Assembly: GCF_947494125.1 (NCBI RefSeq)
Contig: NZ_CANLTU010000015.1
Span: 1-64,000 of the forward strand
Source: an uncultured Tenacibaculum sp.
Lineage (GTDB): Bacteria > Bacteroidota > Bacteroidia > Flavobacteriales > Flavobacteriaceae
DNA length: 64,000 nt
Direction of reading: 5' to 3'
Shown: positions 1 to 9,579 of the stretch, in pieces
Layout: each line of letters begins with the position of its first letter
Numbering within the stretch: the first letter of the stretch is position 1
Position numbers and translations under genes: made by a program
Notes under the pieces: generated by a model
What the model was told of the DNA's origin: nothing
The model's input: the letters and a program-made list of their open reading frames with translations, nothing else
The model's database searches: none

Positions 1-2433
1 ACAACTACCACCACTGCCATTTGTGAGAGTACTACCAAAACATTAGTCGGTAGTCCAGCAGGAGGAACTTGGAGCGTGGAGTCAGGAGGCGGAAGTATCT
101 CAGGAACCACCTATACACCAGCAAATATTACCAGTGATACTAACGTAACCATACGCTATACCATCCCTGCTAATGGAAGCTGTTCAGCAACAACGGCAGA
201 TGTAAGCTTTACCGTAAATTCAGATTGCAATCCAGATGATGATAATGACGGAAATCCAGATACCACAGATCCAAATCCACTAACACCAACAACAGCAGAT
301 GATGCTTTAACCGTTACGGAAGGAACTACTGGAGTGATTAATGTATTAGCAAATGATGACTTCTTGCCTAGTCCTAATACATCATTAATACAAACTGGTG
401 GAACAGCTGGTGGAACAGTAGTATTCGATCCTTTAACAGGAGAATTAAGTTATACTCCATTACCAGGAGAACAAGGAACTACAGTAACTGTAGAGTATCA
501 AGTATGTAATACTGCGGTAACACCTAATGTATGTGAAACAGCAACAGTAACAATAACTGTTCAAGGGGATAATGATGGTGATGGAGATCCTGATATTACA
601 GATCCAGACGATGATAATGACGGAAATCCAGATACCACAGACCCTAACCCACTTACACCAACAGCAGCAGATGATTCTTTAACTGTTACAGAAGGAACTA
701 CTGGGGTAATTAACGTATTAGCAAATGATGATTTCTTACCTGGACCAAATACAACACTTACACAAACTGGTGGAACAGCTGGAGGAACTGTAATCTTTGA
801 TCCTTTAACAGGAGAATTAAGTTATACTCCATTACCAGGAGAACAAGGAACTACGGTAACTGTAGAGTATCAAGTATGTAATACTGCGGTAACACCTAAT
901 GTATGTGAAACAGCAACAGTAACAATAACTGTTCAAGGGGATAATGATGGTGATGGAGATCCTGATATTACAGATCCAGACGATGATAACGATGGAAATC
1001 CAGATACCACAGACCCTAACCCACTTACACCAACAGCAGCAGATGATGCTTTAACTGTTACAGAAGGAACTACTGGGGTAATTAACGTATTAGCAAATGA
1101 TGATTTCTTACCTGGACCAAATACAACACTAACACAAACTGGTGGAACAGCTGGTGGAACAGTAGTATTCGATCCTTTAACAGGAGAATTAAGTTATACT
1201 CCATTACCAGGAGAACAAGGAACTACGGTAACTGTAGAGTATCAAGTATGTAATACTGCGGTAACACCTAATATATGTGAAACAGCAACAGTAATAATAA
1301 CTGTTCAAGGGGATAATGATGGTGATGGAGATCCTGATATTACAGATCCAGACGATGATAACGATGGAAATCCAGATACCACAGATCCAAATCCACTTAC
1401 ACCAACAGCAGCAGATGATGCTTTAACCGTTACGGAAGGAACTACTGGAGTGATTAATGTATTAGCAAATGATGATTTCTTACCTGGACCAAATACAACA
1501 CTAACACAAACTGGTGGAACAGCTGGTGGAACAGTAGTATTCGATCCTTTAACAGGAGAATTAAGTTATACTCCATTACCAGGAGAACAAGGAACTACGG
1601 TAACTGTAGAATATCAAGTATGTAATACAACAGTAACACCTAACATATGTGAAACAGCAACAGTAATAATAACTGTTCAAGGGGATAATGATGGTGATGG
1701 AATCATAGATAGTATAGATATAGATGATGATAACGATGGAATATTAGACACTGAAGAAGGAGATGGTACAGTTGATACAGATGGAGATGGTATTCCTGAT
1801 AGCATGGATACAGATAGTGATAATGATGGAGTACTAGATGTAATAGAAGGAAATGATGCTAATGGAGATGGTATTCCTGATGATATTCCAAGTGGAGACG
1901 ATACCGATGGAGATGGTTTGGATGATGCTTTTGATCCAGATAATGGAGGTACGCCGGTTGACATCCCAGACACAGATGGCGATGGTACTCCAGATTATCA
2001 AGATACTGATGATGATGATGATGGAATAGATACGATTGATGAAAACCCTGGAGATAGCGATATAACTACAGATGATTCTTTAGATACCAACAACAATGGA
2101 ATTCCTGATTATCTAGATCCGGATACAAATCCTTGTGGTACACCATACAACATCTTAACACCAGATAATGATGGAGAAAACGACACATTCTTTATTTCTT
2201 GTATAGATAATCCAAAATACAGTAACAATACCGTTGAGATTTTCAATAGATGGGGAAACATCGTTTATAAAGCTAAAGGATATAATAATATAGATGTAGT
2301 ATTTAGAGGGATTTCTAATGGTAGATCGACAATTAACGTTGATGAAAAACTACCTCCGGGAACTTATTATTACGTGATAGATTTAGGAGATGGTTCAAAT
2401 CCTAAAGTAGGATGGTTATACATTAATAGATAA
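1..2433 (+). CDS. Large repeat surface protein with type B T9SS C-terminal domain (5' end outside window)
   Basis: The reading frame is open from base 1, so the gene starts upstream of the window; the GTG at 76 is internal. The visible 811 codons hold four near-identical 124-residue units (235-1722), each with a cadherin/Ig-like stretch (motifs [17 protein letters not shown] and [13 protein letters not shown]). About 150 residues rich in DxDxDGxxD calcium-binding thrombospondin type 3-like motifs follow (1723-2130). The last 95 residues match the gliding-motility-associated C-terminal domain (CHU_C, type B), with [24 protein letters not shown] and [10 protein letters not shown]. This domain directs export by the type IX system and surface attachment in Flavobacteriia. 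A PorP/SprF gene follows 6 bases later and an OmpA gene after that, which is the usual partner set. The protein is probably an adhesin or gliding-related filament; its ligand is unknown. Confidence 0.9.
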   Translation, partial: TTTTTAICESTTKTLVGSPAGGTWSVESGGGSISGTTYTPANITSDTNVTIRYTIPANGSCSATTADVSFTVNSDCNPDDDNDGNPDTTDPNPLTPTTADDALTVTEGTTGVINVLANDDFLPSPNTSLIQTGGTAGGTVVFDPLTGELSYTPLPGEQGTTVTVEYQVCNTAVTPNVCETATVTITVQGDNDGDGDPDITDPDDDNDGNPDTTDPNPLTPTAADDSLTVTEGTTGVINVLANDDFLPGPNTTLTQTGGTAGGTVIFDPLTGELSYTPLPGEQGTTVTVEYQVCNTAVTPNVCETATVTITVQGDNDGDGDPDITDPDDDNDGNPDTTDPNPLTPTAADDALTVTEGTTGVINVLANDDFLPGPNTTLTQTGGTAGGTVVFDPLTGELSYTPLPGEQGTTVTVEYQVCNTAVTPNICETATVIITVQGDNDGDGDPDITDPDDDNDGNPDTTDPNPLTPTAADDALTVTEGTTGVINVLANDDFLPGPNTTLTQTGGTAGGTVVFDPLTGELSYTPLPGEQGTTVTVEYQVCNTTVTPNICETATVIITVQGDNDGDGIIDSIDIDDDNDGILDTEEGDGTVDTDGDGIPDSMDTDSDNDGVLDVIEGNDANGDGIPDDIPSGDDTDGDGLDDAFDPDNGGTPVDIPDTDGDGTPDYQDTDDDDDGIDTIDENPGDSDITTDDSLDTNNNGIPDYLDPDTNPCGTPYNILTPDNDGENDTFFISCIDNPKYSNNTVEIFNRWGNIVYKAKGYNNIDVVFRGISNGRSTINVDEKLPPGTYYYVIDLGDGSNPKVGWLYINR
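235..1722 (+). repeat. Four tandem 372-bp coding repeats
   Basis: Units lie at 235-606, 607-978, 979-1350 and 1351-1722, giving an exact 372-base (124-codon) period without indels. The start of a fifth unit (GATGATAACGATGGA at 1726) leads into the calcium-binding region. Copies differ mainly at scattered, often synonymous positions, which suggests recent duplication or ongoing gene conversion. The array may continue upstream of the window. Confidence 0.93.
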
Positions 2434-2439
2434 AAAATT

Positions 2440-3354
2440 ATGAAAATTAAATTTACAGTATTATTAATTCTATTAATCATCAGTAGAATTAACGCGCAAC
2501 AAGATCCTCAGTACACACAGTATATGTACAACACAATGAGTGTAAATCCAGCATATGCTGGGTCAAACGACCATACAATTATAAATTTATTAGGAAGAGC
2601 TCAATGGGTTGGTGTAGATGGAGCTCCCGACACACAGACTTTAAGTTATGATACTCCGTTAGGCTATAGCGGAGTTGGATTAGGGGTGAATCTAACAAAT
2701 GATAGAATTGGACCTGCAAGTGAAATATTTTTAGATATCAATGCTTCATACACCATACGTACAAGTGACGAAGGTAATTTAGCTTTTGGTTTAAAACTAG
2801 GAGGTCGCCATTTAAATGTAGATTGGAGTAAAGGTCTTATTCAAGATAGGAATGATAAAAGTTTACAAGGGAACATAAATAAGTTTTTACCTACAATTGG
2901 AGCTGGATTATATTACTACACAGAACAATGGTATTTAGGAGCTGCAATCCCTAATTTTATAAGTACTGATCATTATGATGATGCAACTAATGGAGGTGAT
3001 GTAGCTAGAGAACGATTACATCTATTTTTAATAAGTGGCTATGTATTTAATTTAAATGAAAGTATCAAATTTAAACCAGCTACTTTAGTTAAAGCTGTAA
3101 GTGGGGCACCACTTTCGATAGATGTTTCAGCAAATTTTTTGTTTAATGAGAAATTTACAACTGGTCTTGCTTGGAGATGGGGCGATTCTATTAGTGCTTT
3201 ACTAGGCTTTCAAACAAATCAAAATTTATACATAGGCTTCGCTTACGATTTAACATCATCAAATTATAGCAACTATAATTCAGGCACTTATGAATTAATG
3301 CTACGATATGATATATTTAGAGAACAAGCTATGAAATCACCTAGATTCTTTTAA
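2440..3354 (+). CDS. PorP/SprF family type IX secretion membrane protein
   Basis: A protein of 304 residues with a Sec signal peptide (about residues 1-19, ending NAQ) followed by the family opening QQDPQYTQYMYN and NPAYAGS. The remainder alternates aromatic and polar residues as in an outer-membrane beta barrel and ends in a terminal phenylalanine (SPRFF). PorP/SprF proteins sit in the outer membrane. Those paired with type B substrates are thought to help secrete or anchor that substrate, and the gene starts 6 bases after the repeat protein. The OmpA gene follows after 17 bases, so the three are probably one operon. It is the partner type, not necessarily the core motor-linked PorP. Confidence 0.92.
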   Translation: MKIKFTVLLILLIISRINAQQDPQYTQYMYNTMSVNPAYAGSNDHTIINLLGRAQWVGVDGAPDTQTLSYDTPLGYSGVGLGVNLTNDRIGPASEIFLDINASYTIRTSDEGNLAFGLKLGGRHLNVDWSKGLIQDRNDKSLQGNINKFLPTIGAGLYYYTEQWYLGAAIPNFISTDHYDDATNGGDVARERLHLFLISGYVFNLNESIKFKPATLVKAVSGAPLSIDVSANFLFNEKFTTGLAWRWGDSISALLGFQTNQNLYIGFAYDLTSSNYSNYNSGTYELMLRYDIFREQAMKSPRFF

Positions 3355-3371
3355 AAAATAAGGAAAAAAAT

Positions 3372-5318
3372 ATGAGGAAAATTATTTACATAATGGTTCT
3401 ATTAATAACCACTATTTGTTTGGGGCAGCGTAAATATGCAGCTGGTAAATATTTTAACGAATTTGCTTATAAGAAAGCAGCAGAATTATATCAATCAATT
3501 TACAATAAAGGAGACAACTCTTATTTAGTTTTAAGTAGATTGGCTGATTCATATTATTTCAATTTTGAATTTGATAAAGCTGAAGAAAATTACAAAAAAC
3601 TAATAAACTCAAATGAGGCTATAGCTTCATCTGAGCATTTATTTAGATATGCACAAGTTTTAAAAACTAATGGTAAAATTACAGAGTCTGATAAATGGTT
3701 ATTAAAATTGAAAAACAAAAACGGTAATGATAGTAGAGCTAAAGCTTTAGAAAGTAATAAAAATTATTTTGTAGAATATTCAAACAGAGATAAAACCTAC
3801 ATTAACATTCACAACTTATCAAGTAATACAGTTTATTCTGATTTTGGAGGATTTATTTACAACAACAATTTATACTTTTCTTCAACCAATCCAAAAACAG
3901 ATAGAGATAAAAAATTATATAAATGGAATAAACAACCCTATTTAAACATCTATAAAGCAGAACAAAAAAACATTAATAAACAAAAAATATTAGATGTTGA
4001 AAAAGCAACAATATTAGACGATTTGAGTTCAAAATATCACGAATCCAACATTATCATTACTAAAGATGGTAAAAAAGCCTATTTCACAAGAGATAATTTT
4101 AATGGTAAAGAGTTAAAAGGTGATAAGAACCAGGTATCCCATCTTAAAATTTATAGCACAGAAAAAATAGGCAATGTTTGGGGGAATATTAAAGAATTAC
4201 CTTTTAACAATGACGAATATTCATGTGGACATCCCGCCTTAAGCCCCGATGAAAAAATATTATATTTTGTTTCCGATATGCCAAAAGGTTTTGGTGCAAC
4301 AGATATTTATAAAGTAGCAATCTTAGAAAAAAACACATTTAGCAAACCCCAAAATTTAGGAAAAACAATTAATACAGAAGGAAGAGAAATGTTTCCTTTT
4401 ATAGATAATAACCATGTTTTATATTTTGCTTCAGACGGACATTTAGGGCTAGGAGCCTTAGATGTGTTTGAATCTAAAAATAAGGGTGAGAAATTTTCAC
4501 AACCTGTAAACTTAGGAAGTCCAGTAAATGGTTCTTTTGATGATTTCGCTTTTGCAATAAACAATAAACATAGTTATGGTTTCTTCTCTTCTAATAGAAA
4601 AGGAGGTGTTGGTGATGATGATATTTATAGTTTTATCATCTATAAATGTAAAGAAAATATTAAAGGAATTGTTACAGATTCTAGAACTGGAAATCCAATA
4701 GAAAATGCAACCGTACAATTAATAAATGAAAAAGGAAAACCTATTTCAGAACAAAAGACAGGGCAATCTGGAGAATATTTATTCAAAAAAATAGATTGTG
4801 AAAAGAATTTTGTAGTACTTGTTTCAAAAAAAGACTACAAAAACAATCAAAAAAGAACACAAACTTTAGCTATAAATAAACAAATAGTTACTGAAAACAT
4901 AAACTTAGAATCTTTAATTATAGAAGATCAAATAATAATAAATCCAATTCACTTCGATTTTGATTTATATAATATTCGTGAAGATGCAGAATATGAATTA
5001 GAACATATTATTACTGTTTTAAAAAATCATCCAGAAATGGTAATCAAAATAGAATCTCATACCGATAGTAGAGGACCTAGAGATTATAATAGACATTTAT
5101 CAGACAAAAGAGCTAAAGCAACTAGAGATTATATTATATCAAGAGGAATAAATGCTAATAGAATTGAAAGTGCTATTGGTTTTGGTGAAGACAATTTACT
5201 TAACAATTGTAATGACCTTAATAAAAATAAATGTACAGAAGAAGAACATCAAAAAAATAGGAGATCATATTTTTATATTATTAAAGGGAAAAACAACATA
5301 AAAGTTAGCAATCAATAA
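3372..5318 (+). CDS. OmpA family protein with TPR, PD40 propeller and carboxypeptidase-regulatory-like domain
   Basis: 648 residues: signal peptide 1-18 (ICLGQ), TPR-like helices about 20-130, WD40-like/PD40 strands about 150-420 (repeats of the type HPALSPDEKILYFVSDMP and FPFIDNNHVLYFASDG), a CarboxypepD_reg-like Ig domain about 430-510, and a C-terminal OmpA domain about 525-640 with the peptidoglycan-binding core IESHTDSRG and LSDKRAKAT. It should sit in the periplasm or outer membrane and hold cell wall. It is last of the adhesin-PorP/SprF-OmpA module. A longer paralogue lies at 20009-22213 on the other strand. Confidence 0.9.
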   Translation: MRKIIYIMVLLITTICLGQRKYAAGKYFNEFAYKKAAELYQSIYNKGDNSYLVLSRLADSYYFNFEFDKAEENYKKLINSNEAIASSEHLFRYAQVLKTNGKITESDKWLLKLKNKNGNDSRAKALESNKNYFVEYSNRDKTYINIHNLSSNTVYSDFGGFIYNNNLYFSSTNPKTDRDKKLYKWNKQPYLNIYKAEQKNINKQKILDVEKATILDDLSSKYHESNIIITKDGKKAYFTRDNFNGKELKGDKNQVSHLKIYSTEKIGNVWGNIKELPFNNDEYSCGHPALSPDEKILYFVSDMPKGFGATDIYKVAILEKNTFSKPQNLGKTINTEGREMFPFIDNNHVLYFASDGHLGLGALDVFESKNKGEKFSQPVNLGSPVNGSFDDFAFAINNKHSYGFFSSNRKGGVGDDDIYSFIIYKCKENIKGIVTDSRTGNPIENATVQLINEKGKPISEQKTGQSGEYLFKKIDCEKNFVVLVSKKDYKNNQKRTQTLAINKQIVTENINLESLIIEDQIIINPIHFDFDLYNIREDAEYELEHIITVLKNHPEMVIKIESHTDSRGPRDYNRHLSDKRAKATRDYIISRGINANRIESAIGFGEDNLLNNCNDLNKNKCTEEEHQKNRRSYFYIIKGKNNIKVSNQ

Positions 5319-5331
5319 TATTAGTTTAAAT

Positions 5332-5364
5332 AAAAAAAGAGCCTAAAGTAATTAGGCTCTTTTT
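5332..5364. terminator. Bidirectional intrinsic terminator between the OmpA gene and ribE
   Basis: Perfect 9-bp stem AGAGCCTAA (5338-5346) and TTAGGCTCT (5352-5360) with a 5-base loop, with an A tract before it and a T tract after it. It can end both converging transcripts, and it overlaps the ribE stop codon by two bases. Confidence 0.85.
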
Positions 5365-5950
5365 ATCTTAATTCTGTTAATCTTGCCACATATTTACCTA
5401 TCACATCAAATTCAAGGTTAATTTCACTCCCTATTTTAAAATTTTTAAACGTAGTATGCTCTAAAGTATATGGAATAATAGCTACACTAAATTCATCTTT
5501 TTTAGAATTCACAACAGTTAAACTCACTCCGTTTATTGTAATGGAACCTTTTTCAATAGTTACATTATTTCCCTCAAAGTCGTAAGAAAAAGTAAAAACA
5601 GTACTACCACCTTGATCTAAAATATTTTTACAAACACCCGTTTTATCAACATGTCCTTGAACAATATGTCCATCTAAACGAGCTCCTAATTTCATTGCTC
5701 TTTCAAGATTTACCTCCTCACCTATCTTTAAACTACCAAGATTAGTCTTATCAATTGTTTCTTTAATAGCAGTAACAGTATACTCATTTCCTGAAATATT
5801 AACAACAGTTAAACATACACCATTATGAGCTACGCTTTGATCTATTTTTAATTCGTGTGTAATATCACTTTGAATTGTGATATGTACATTTTCTTTATCT
5901 TTTTCTATACTTTTTACAGTTCCAAGAGTTTCAATTATTCCAGTAAACAT
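5363..5950 (-). CDS. ribE: Riboflavin synthase, alpha chain
   Basis: 195 residues, the normal family length. It begins with the diagnostic MFTGIIE and contains two lumazine-binding repeats (about 1-92 and 93-190), the second marked by GHIVQGHVD. The trimeric cytosolic enzyme dismutates two 6,7-dimethyl-8-ribityllumazine molecules to give riboflavin. It is transcribed alone, divergently from pdxA with 61 bases between the start codons. The start is fixed because MFTG is the conserved N-terminus. Confidence 0.96.
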   Translation of the reverse strand: MFTGIIETLGTVKSIEKDKENVHITIQSDITHELKIDQSVAHNGVCLTVVNISGNEYTVTAIKETIDKTNLGSLKIGEEVNLERAMKLGARLDGHIVQGHVDKTGVCKNILDQGGSTVFTFSYDFEGNNVTIEKGSITINGVSLTVVNSKKDEFSVAIIPYTLEHTTFKNFKIGSEINLEFDVIGKYVARLTELR

Positions 5951-6011
5951 TCTCTAAATTTTAGTTACTTTTGTTAACATCAAAAATACAACTTTACGCA
6001 CGAAAGTAACT

Positions 6012-7046
6012 ATGGATAATACAAACAAAATTATTGTTGGAATTTCAGTAGGAGATATAAATGGAATAGGTATCGAAATTATTTTAAAAACTTTCGAAGA
6101 CAAACGTATGCTTGATTTTTGTACACCTGTTTTATTTGCTTCAAACAAGTTAATTTCTTATCACAAGAAAAATCTTAAACTAAACAATAATATTCATGGC
6201 ATTCATTCTATTGACAAAATTACTCATGGTAAAGTCAATTTAGTTAATTCATGGAAAGAAGAAGTTAAAATTGAACTAGGTAAAATAACAAAGATTGGCG
6301 GCGAATTTGCCCACAAATCACTTGAAGCAGCCACAACAGCGTTAAAAAACAATGCCATTGACATTTTACTTACTGCTCCTATAAGTAAAGAAAATATTCA
6401 ATCAGAAGAATTTAATTTCCCTGGGCATACAGAATATTTAGAAGAGAACTTAGATGGTAAAAGTTTAATGATTTTGATGACTGATGAACTTCGAATTGGC
6501 TTAATTACTGGTCATATTCCTATTTCAAAAGTTACGGAAACTATTACACCAGATTTAATAGAATCTAAAGTTGATATTATGCACACATCTTTAAAACAAG
6601 ATTTTAGCATAAATAAGCCAAGAATTGCAGTTTTAAGTTTAAATCCTCATTGTGGTGATAATGGTATTATAGGAAAAGAAGATGATGAAATTGTACGTCC
6701 AACGATAACAAAAATCAAAGAATCAGGAAAGTTAGTTTTTGGACCTTATGCAGCTGATGGCTTTTTTGGATCGGAAACATATAAACAATTTGATGGAGTT
6801 TTAGCTATGTATCACGATCAAGGCTTAGCTCCTTTTAAAGCTTTATCATTTGGAAATGGTGTAAATTACACAGCAGGATTAAGTAAAGTTAGAACTTCGC
6901 CAGATCATGGAACAGGATTTGACATTGCAGGTAAAAACAAAGCTAATCCTTCATCTTTCAAAGAAGCTTTATTCACCTCATTACAAATATTTAAGAACCG
7001 AAAACAGTACAAAGAACTTACAAAAAACACATTAAAAGTAAAATAG
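6012..7046 (+). CDS. pdxA: 4-hydroxythreonine-4-phosphate dehydrogenase (PdxA)
   Basis: 344 residues. Family motifs are visible: GDINGIGIEI near the N-terminus, FPGHTEYL, NPHCGDNG and YHDQGLAPFK, which supply the metal-binding histidines, and a C-terminal region with DHGTGFDIAGK. The enzyme oxidises 4-phosphooxy-threonine with NAD in the DXP-dependent route to pyridoxal phosphate. A Bacteroidota -7 element TACTTTTG lies at 5966-5973 with no clear -33 TTG. The yceD-rpmF-fabH-acc genes follow, an order common in Flavobacteriia, but yceD has its own promoter. Confidence 0.96.
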   Translation: MDNTNKIIVGISVGDINGIGIEIILKTFEDKRMLDFCTPVLFASNKLISYHKKNLKLNNNIHGIHSIDKITHGKVNLVNSWKEEVKIELGKITKIGGEFAHKSLEAATTALKNNAIDILLTAPISKENIQSEEFNFPGHTEYLEENLDGKSLMILMTDELRIGLITGHIPISKVTETITPDLIESKVDIMHTSLKQDFSINKPRIAVLSLNPHCGDNGIIGKEDDEIVRPTITKIKESGKLVFGPYAADGFFGSETYKQFDGVLAMYHDQGLAPFKALSFGNGVNYTAGLSKVRTSPDHGTGFDIAGKNKANPSSFKEALFTSLQIFKNRKQYKELTKNTLKVK

Positions 7047-7089
7047 TGTATTTTTTTTAGGTAAAATATAAAAGTAAAAACATTTTTTA

Positions 7090-7098
7090 TATCTTTGC
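7090..7098 (+). promoter_or_regulatory. Bacteroidota -7 promoter element (TATCTTTGC) for yceD-rpmF
   Basis: TATCTTTG plus C matches the TAnnTTTG consensus of the Bacteroidota housekeeping sigma factor. It lies 23 bases before the yceD ATG. No convincing TTG is seen at -33. Confidence 0.6.
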
Positions 7099-7120
7099 AC
7101 GCTCAAATTGATCATTATAA

Positions 7121-7657
7121 ATGAAAGACTTAAAAGAATTCAATATACCTTTTGTAGGTTTAAAAGAAGGAAGTCATTTGTTTGAATATCAAATTGACAA
7201 CAAGTTCTTTAATGCATTTCAGTTTGATGAATTTAATAATACAAACCTAAAAGCTGATATTATTTTTGTAAAAAAAAGCACTCATTTTGAGATTTCTTTT
7301 ACTATTAAAGGAACAGTAAATGTCCCTTGTGATATCACAAATGAGCTATTTGATTTAGAAATCGAAGGCAATTTAGATTTGGTTGTTAAATTTGGCCCTG
7401 AGTTTGATGATAGTCATGATGAAATTTTAATTCTTCCTCATGAAGCTTATCAAATAAACATAGCTCAATACATATATGAGTTAATCGTTTTATCAGTTCC
7501 AAGAAAAAGAATCCATCCTAATGTAACTGATGGTTCTATGCAATCTGAAGCATTAAAAAGATTAGAAGAATTAAGAATAAACGAAGAAAAACCTGTTGAA
7601 GAAACGTCAACAGACCCTAGATGGGATAAATTAAAGGATTTACTAACAGATAAATAA
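7121..7657 (+). CDS. yceD: YceD/DUF177 family protein
   Basis: 178 residues and no signal peptide. The N-terminal part ([20 protein letters not shown]) and the middle ([18 protein letters not shown]) match the DUF177/YceD family that is almost always encoded just before rpmF. Only one of the cysteines seen in many family members is present (CDIT). In plants and some bacteria the family has been linked to 23S rRNA accumulation; here that role is inferred. rpmF starts 8 bases after the stop, so the two are co-transcribed. Confidence 0.88.
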   Translation: MKDLKEFNIPFVGLKEGSHLFEYQIDNKFFNAFQFDEFNNTNLKADIIFVKKSTHFEISFTIKGTVNVPCDITNELFDLEIEGNLDLVVKFGPEFDDSHDEILILPHEAYQINIAQYIYELIVLSVPRKRIHPNVTDGSMQSEALKRLEELRINEEKPVEETSTDPRWDKLKDLLTDK

Positions 7658-7665
7658 AACATAAA

Positions 7666-7860
7666 ATGGCACATCCAAAGAGAAAAATATCAAAAACTAG
7701 AAGAGATAAAAGAAGAACTCATTACAAAGCTTCTGTACCTCAGATAGCTGTTGATCCTACTACTGGAGAATCTCATTTATATCACAGAGCTCACTGGCAT
7801 GAAGGAAAATTATACTACAGAGGTCAAGTAGTATTAGAAAGTGCAGCTGTTGAGGCTTAA
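7666..7860 (+). CDS. rpmF: 50S ribosomal protein L32
   Basis: 64 residues, opening [19 protein letters not shown], the unmistakable L32 N-terminus. It lacks the four zinc-binding cysteines found in some L32 proteins, as is usual for this phylum. A strong terminator (7877-7905) follows directly, so the yceD-rpmF message ends here and fabH is separate. Confidence 0.98.
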   Translation: MAHPKRKISKTRRDKRRTHYKASVPQIAVDPTTGESHLYHRAHWHEGKLYYRGQVVLESAAVEA

Positions 7861-7876
7861 AATTAGTTAAAAAAAT

Positions 7877-7905
7877 AAAAAACCCTCTTAATAGAGGGTT
7901 TTTTT
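7877..7905 (+). terminator. Intrinsic terminator after rpmF
   Basis: Stem AAACCCTCT (7880-7888) and AGAGGGTTT (7893-7901) with loop TAAT, followed by a run of T. Confidence 0.9.
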
Positions 7906-8008
7906 GTGTTTTTACATCAAAAATTAATGTTTTTGATAATTTTTTCTATACAAAAGTGAAATAATTTTCATTTCTTTGAAAACTCGTTTTACTACAAAAC
8001 AAACAACT

Positions 8009-9004
8009 ATGACTAAAATATCTGCAGCTATCACAGCAGTAGGGAAATATCTTCCAGAATATGCTCTTACAAACAAAGAGCTAGAGACTTTGGTTGACAC
8101 CAATGATGAGTGGATAACTTCTAGAACTGGAATAAAGGAGAGAAGAATTCTTAAAGGAGAAGGCCTAGGTACTTCTTTTATGGCTATAAAAGCTGCTGAG
8201 GATTTACTTCAAAAATCAAACGTTAAACCTGAAGAAATAGATATGGTTATAGTTGCAACTGCTACTCCAGACTTACCTGTAGCTTCAACTGCCGCTTACA
8301 CAGCTTCAAAAATTGGAGCCGTTAATGCTTTTTCGTACGATTTACAAGCTGCTTGTTCAAGTTTTTTATATGGTATGTCTACAGCTTCTAGTTATATAGA
8401 AAGTGGTCGTTATAAAAAAGTATTATTAATTGGTGCTGATAAAATGTCATCAATTATTGATTATACTGATAGAGCAACTTGTATTATATTTGGTGATGGA
8501 GCTGGTGCAGCTTTATTTGAGCCAAATAAAGAAGGGTTAGGTTTACAAGATGAATATTTAAGAAGCGATGGTATTGGTCGTGAATTCTTAAAAATTGAAG
8601 CTGGAGGATCTATTTTACCTGCTTCAGAAGAAACAATTAAAAATGGACAACATTTTGTTCATCAAGAAGGAAAAAGTGTATTTAAATATGCCGTTTCTAA
8701 TATGGCTGACGTATCAGAAAGAATGTTAACTAGAAATAATTTAACAAAAGACGATATTCAGTGGTTGGTACCGCATCAAGCTAATAAAAGAATCATTGAA
8801 GCTACAGCAAATAGAGTTGGAGTTGAAAGTGATAAAGTAATGATGAATATTCATAAGTACGGAAATACAACTTCTGCTACTTTGCCGTTATTACTTGCAG
8901 ATTATGAAAAAGAGTTAAAAAAAGGAGATAATTTAATTTTTGCAGCATTTGGTGGAGGCTTCACTTGGGGAGCTATTTACTTAAAATGGGCATATAATTC
9001 ATAA
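8009..9004 (+). CDS. fabH: Beta-ketoacyl-ACP synthase III
   Basis: 331 residues from the ATG at 8009. The open frame extends to a TTG at 7976, but the conserved N-terminus (ISAAITAVGKYLPE) fits the later ATG. The catalytic triad is complete: Cys116 in LQAACSSF, His256 in VPHQANKR and Asn286 in YGNTTSA. The enzyme condenses acetyl-CoA with malonyl-ACP to begin type II fatty acid synthesis. It leads the fabH-accB-accC group, which links initiation to malonyl-CoA supply; accB starts 27 bases after the stop. Confidence 0.95.
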   Translation: MTKISAAITAVGKYLPEYALTNKELETLVDTNDEWITSRTGIKERRILKGEGLGTSFMAIKAAEDLLQKSNVKPEEIDMVIVATATPDLPVASTAAYTASKIGAVNAFSYDLQAACSSFLYGMSTASSYIESGRYKKVLLIGADKMSSIIDYTDRATCIIFGDGAGAALFEPNKEGLGLQDEYLRSDGIGREFLKIEAGGSILPASEETIKNGQHFVHQEGKSVFKYAVSNMADVSERMLTRNNLTKDDIQWLVPHQANKRIIEATANRVGVESDKVMMNIHKYGNTTSATLPLLLADYEKELKKGDNLIFAAFGGGFTWGAIYLKWAYNS

Positions 9005-9031
9005 AAAAACCAAACAACTAAAATTAGGAAA

Positions 9032-9514
9032 ATGGATATTAAAGAAATTCAAAGTCTTATAAAGTTTGTAGCTAAATCTGGTGCAAGCGAAGTAAAGTTA
9101 GAAATGGAAGATATAAAAATCACCATTAAAACTGGAAGTGACGTCCCTGAAACTACAATCATTCAAGCAGCTCCACAAATGGCAGCGGCTCCGCAAATGA
9201 TGGCACAAGCTCCTGTAGCACAACCTGCTGCGACTCCTACTAATGAAGCTAGTAGTACTGAAGATGATTCAAAATATATCACTATTAAGTCTCCAATAAT
9301 TGGAACATTTTATAGAAAACCTTCTCCAGACAAGCCAAATTTTGCTGAAGTAGGTACTGAAGTAAAAGTAGGTGATACTGTTTGTATTATTGAAGCAATG
9401 AAATTATTTAACGAAATTGAATCTGAAGTTTCAGGTAAAATCGTTAAAATATTAGTAGATGATTCTTCTCCGGTAGAATTTGATCAACCTTTATTTTTAG
9501 TAGATCCATCTTAA
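9032..9514 (+). CDS. accB: Acetyl-CoA carboxylase biotin carboxyl carrier protein
   Basis: 160 residues: a short N-terminal domain, an Ala/Pro/Gln-rich flexible linker (about 45-75), then a biotinyl domain from about 80. The biotin-accepting lysine is Lys124 in EAMKL. BCCP carries the carboxylated biotin between AccC and the carboxyltransferase AccAD. The gene lies between fabH and accC; the gap to accC holds a strong hairpin (9524-9561), which could set a lower level of accC than of accB. Confidence 0.96.
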   Translation: MDIKEIQSLIKFVAKSGASEVKLEMEDIKITIKTGSDVPETTIIQAAPQMAAAPQMMAQAPVAQPAATPTNEASSTEDDSKYITIKSPIIGTFYRKPSPDKPNFAEVGTEVKVGDTVCIIEAMKLFNEIESEVSGKIVKILVDDSSPVEFDQPLFLVDPS

Positions 9515-9523
9515 TTAACATAT

Positions 9524-9566
9524 AACTCCAAATAAAAGTACTTACTTGATTATTTGGAGTTTTAAA
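9524..9566 (+). promoter_or_regulatory. Inverted repeat between accB and accC (terminator or attenuator)
   Basis: Perfect 11-bp stem AACTCCAAATA (9524-9534) and TATTTGGAGTT (9551-9561) with a 16-base loop, followed by TTTAAAATTTTT. accC begins only 18 bases after the stem, and I see no clear TAnnTTTG promoter between. It may be a partial terminator or an RNA-processing and stability element. Confidence 0.6.
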
Positions 9567-9579
9567 ATTTTTAGAACGT

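Noticed and set aside
235..1722. Tandem repeats that might suggest a CRISPR array or satellite
   Set aside because: The 372-base units are in one continuous reading frame without spacers, so they are protein repeats.
1677..1973. 98-codon open frame on the minus strand
   Set aside because: It is a low-complexity Ser/Pro/Ile shadow of the DxDxDG repeats, with no start context or homology of its own.
5951..6011. FMN riboswitch before ribE
   Set aside because: Only 61 bases separate the two divergent starts, too short for the aptamer, and its conserved segments are absent.
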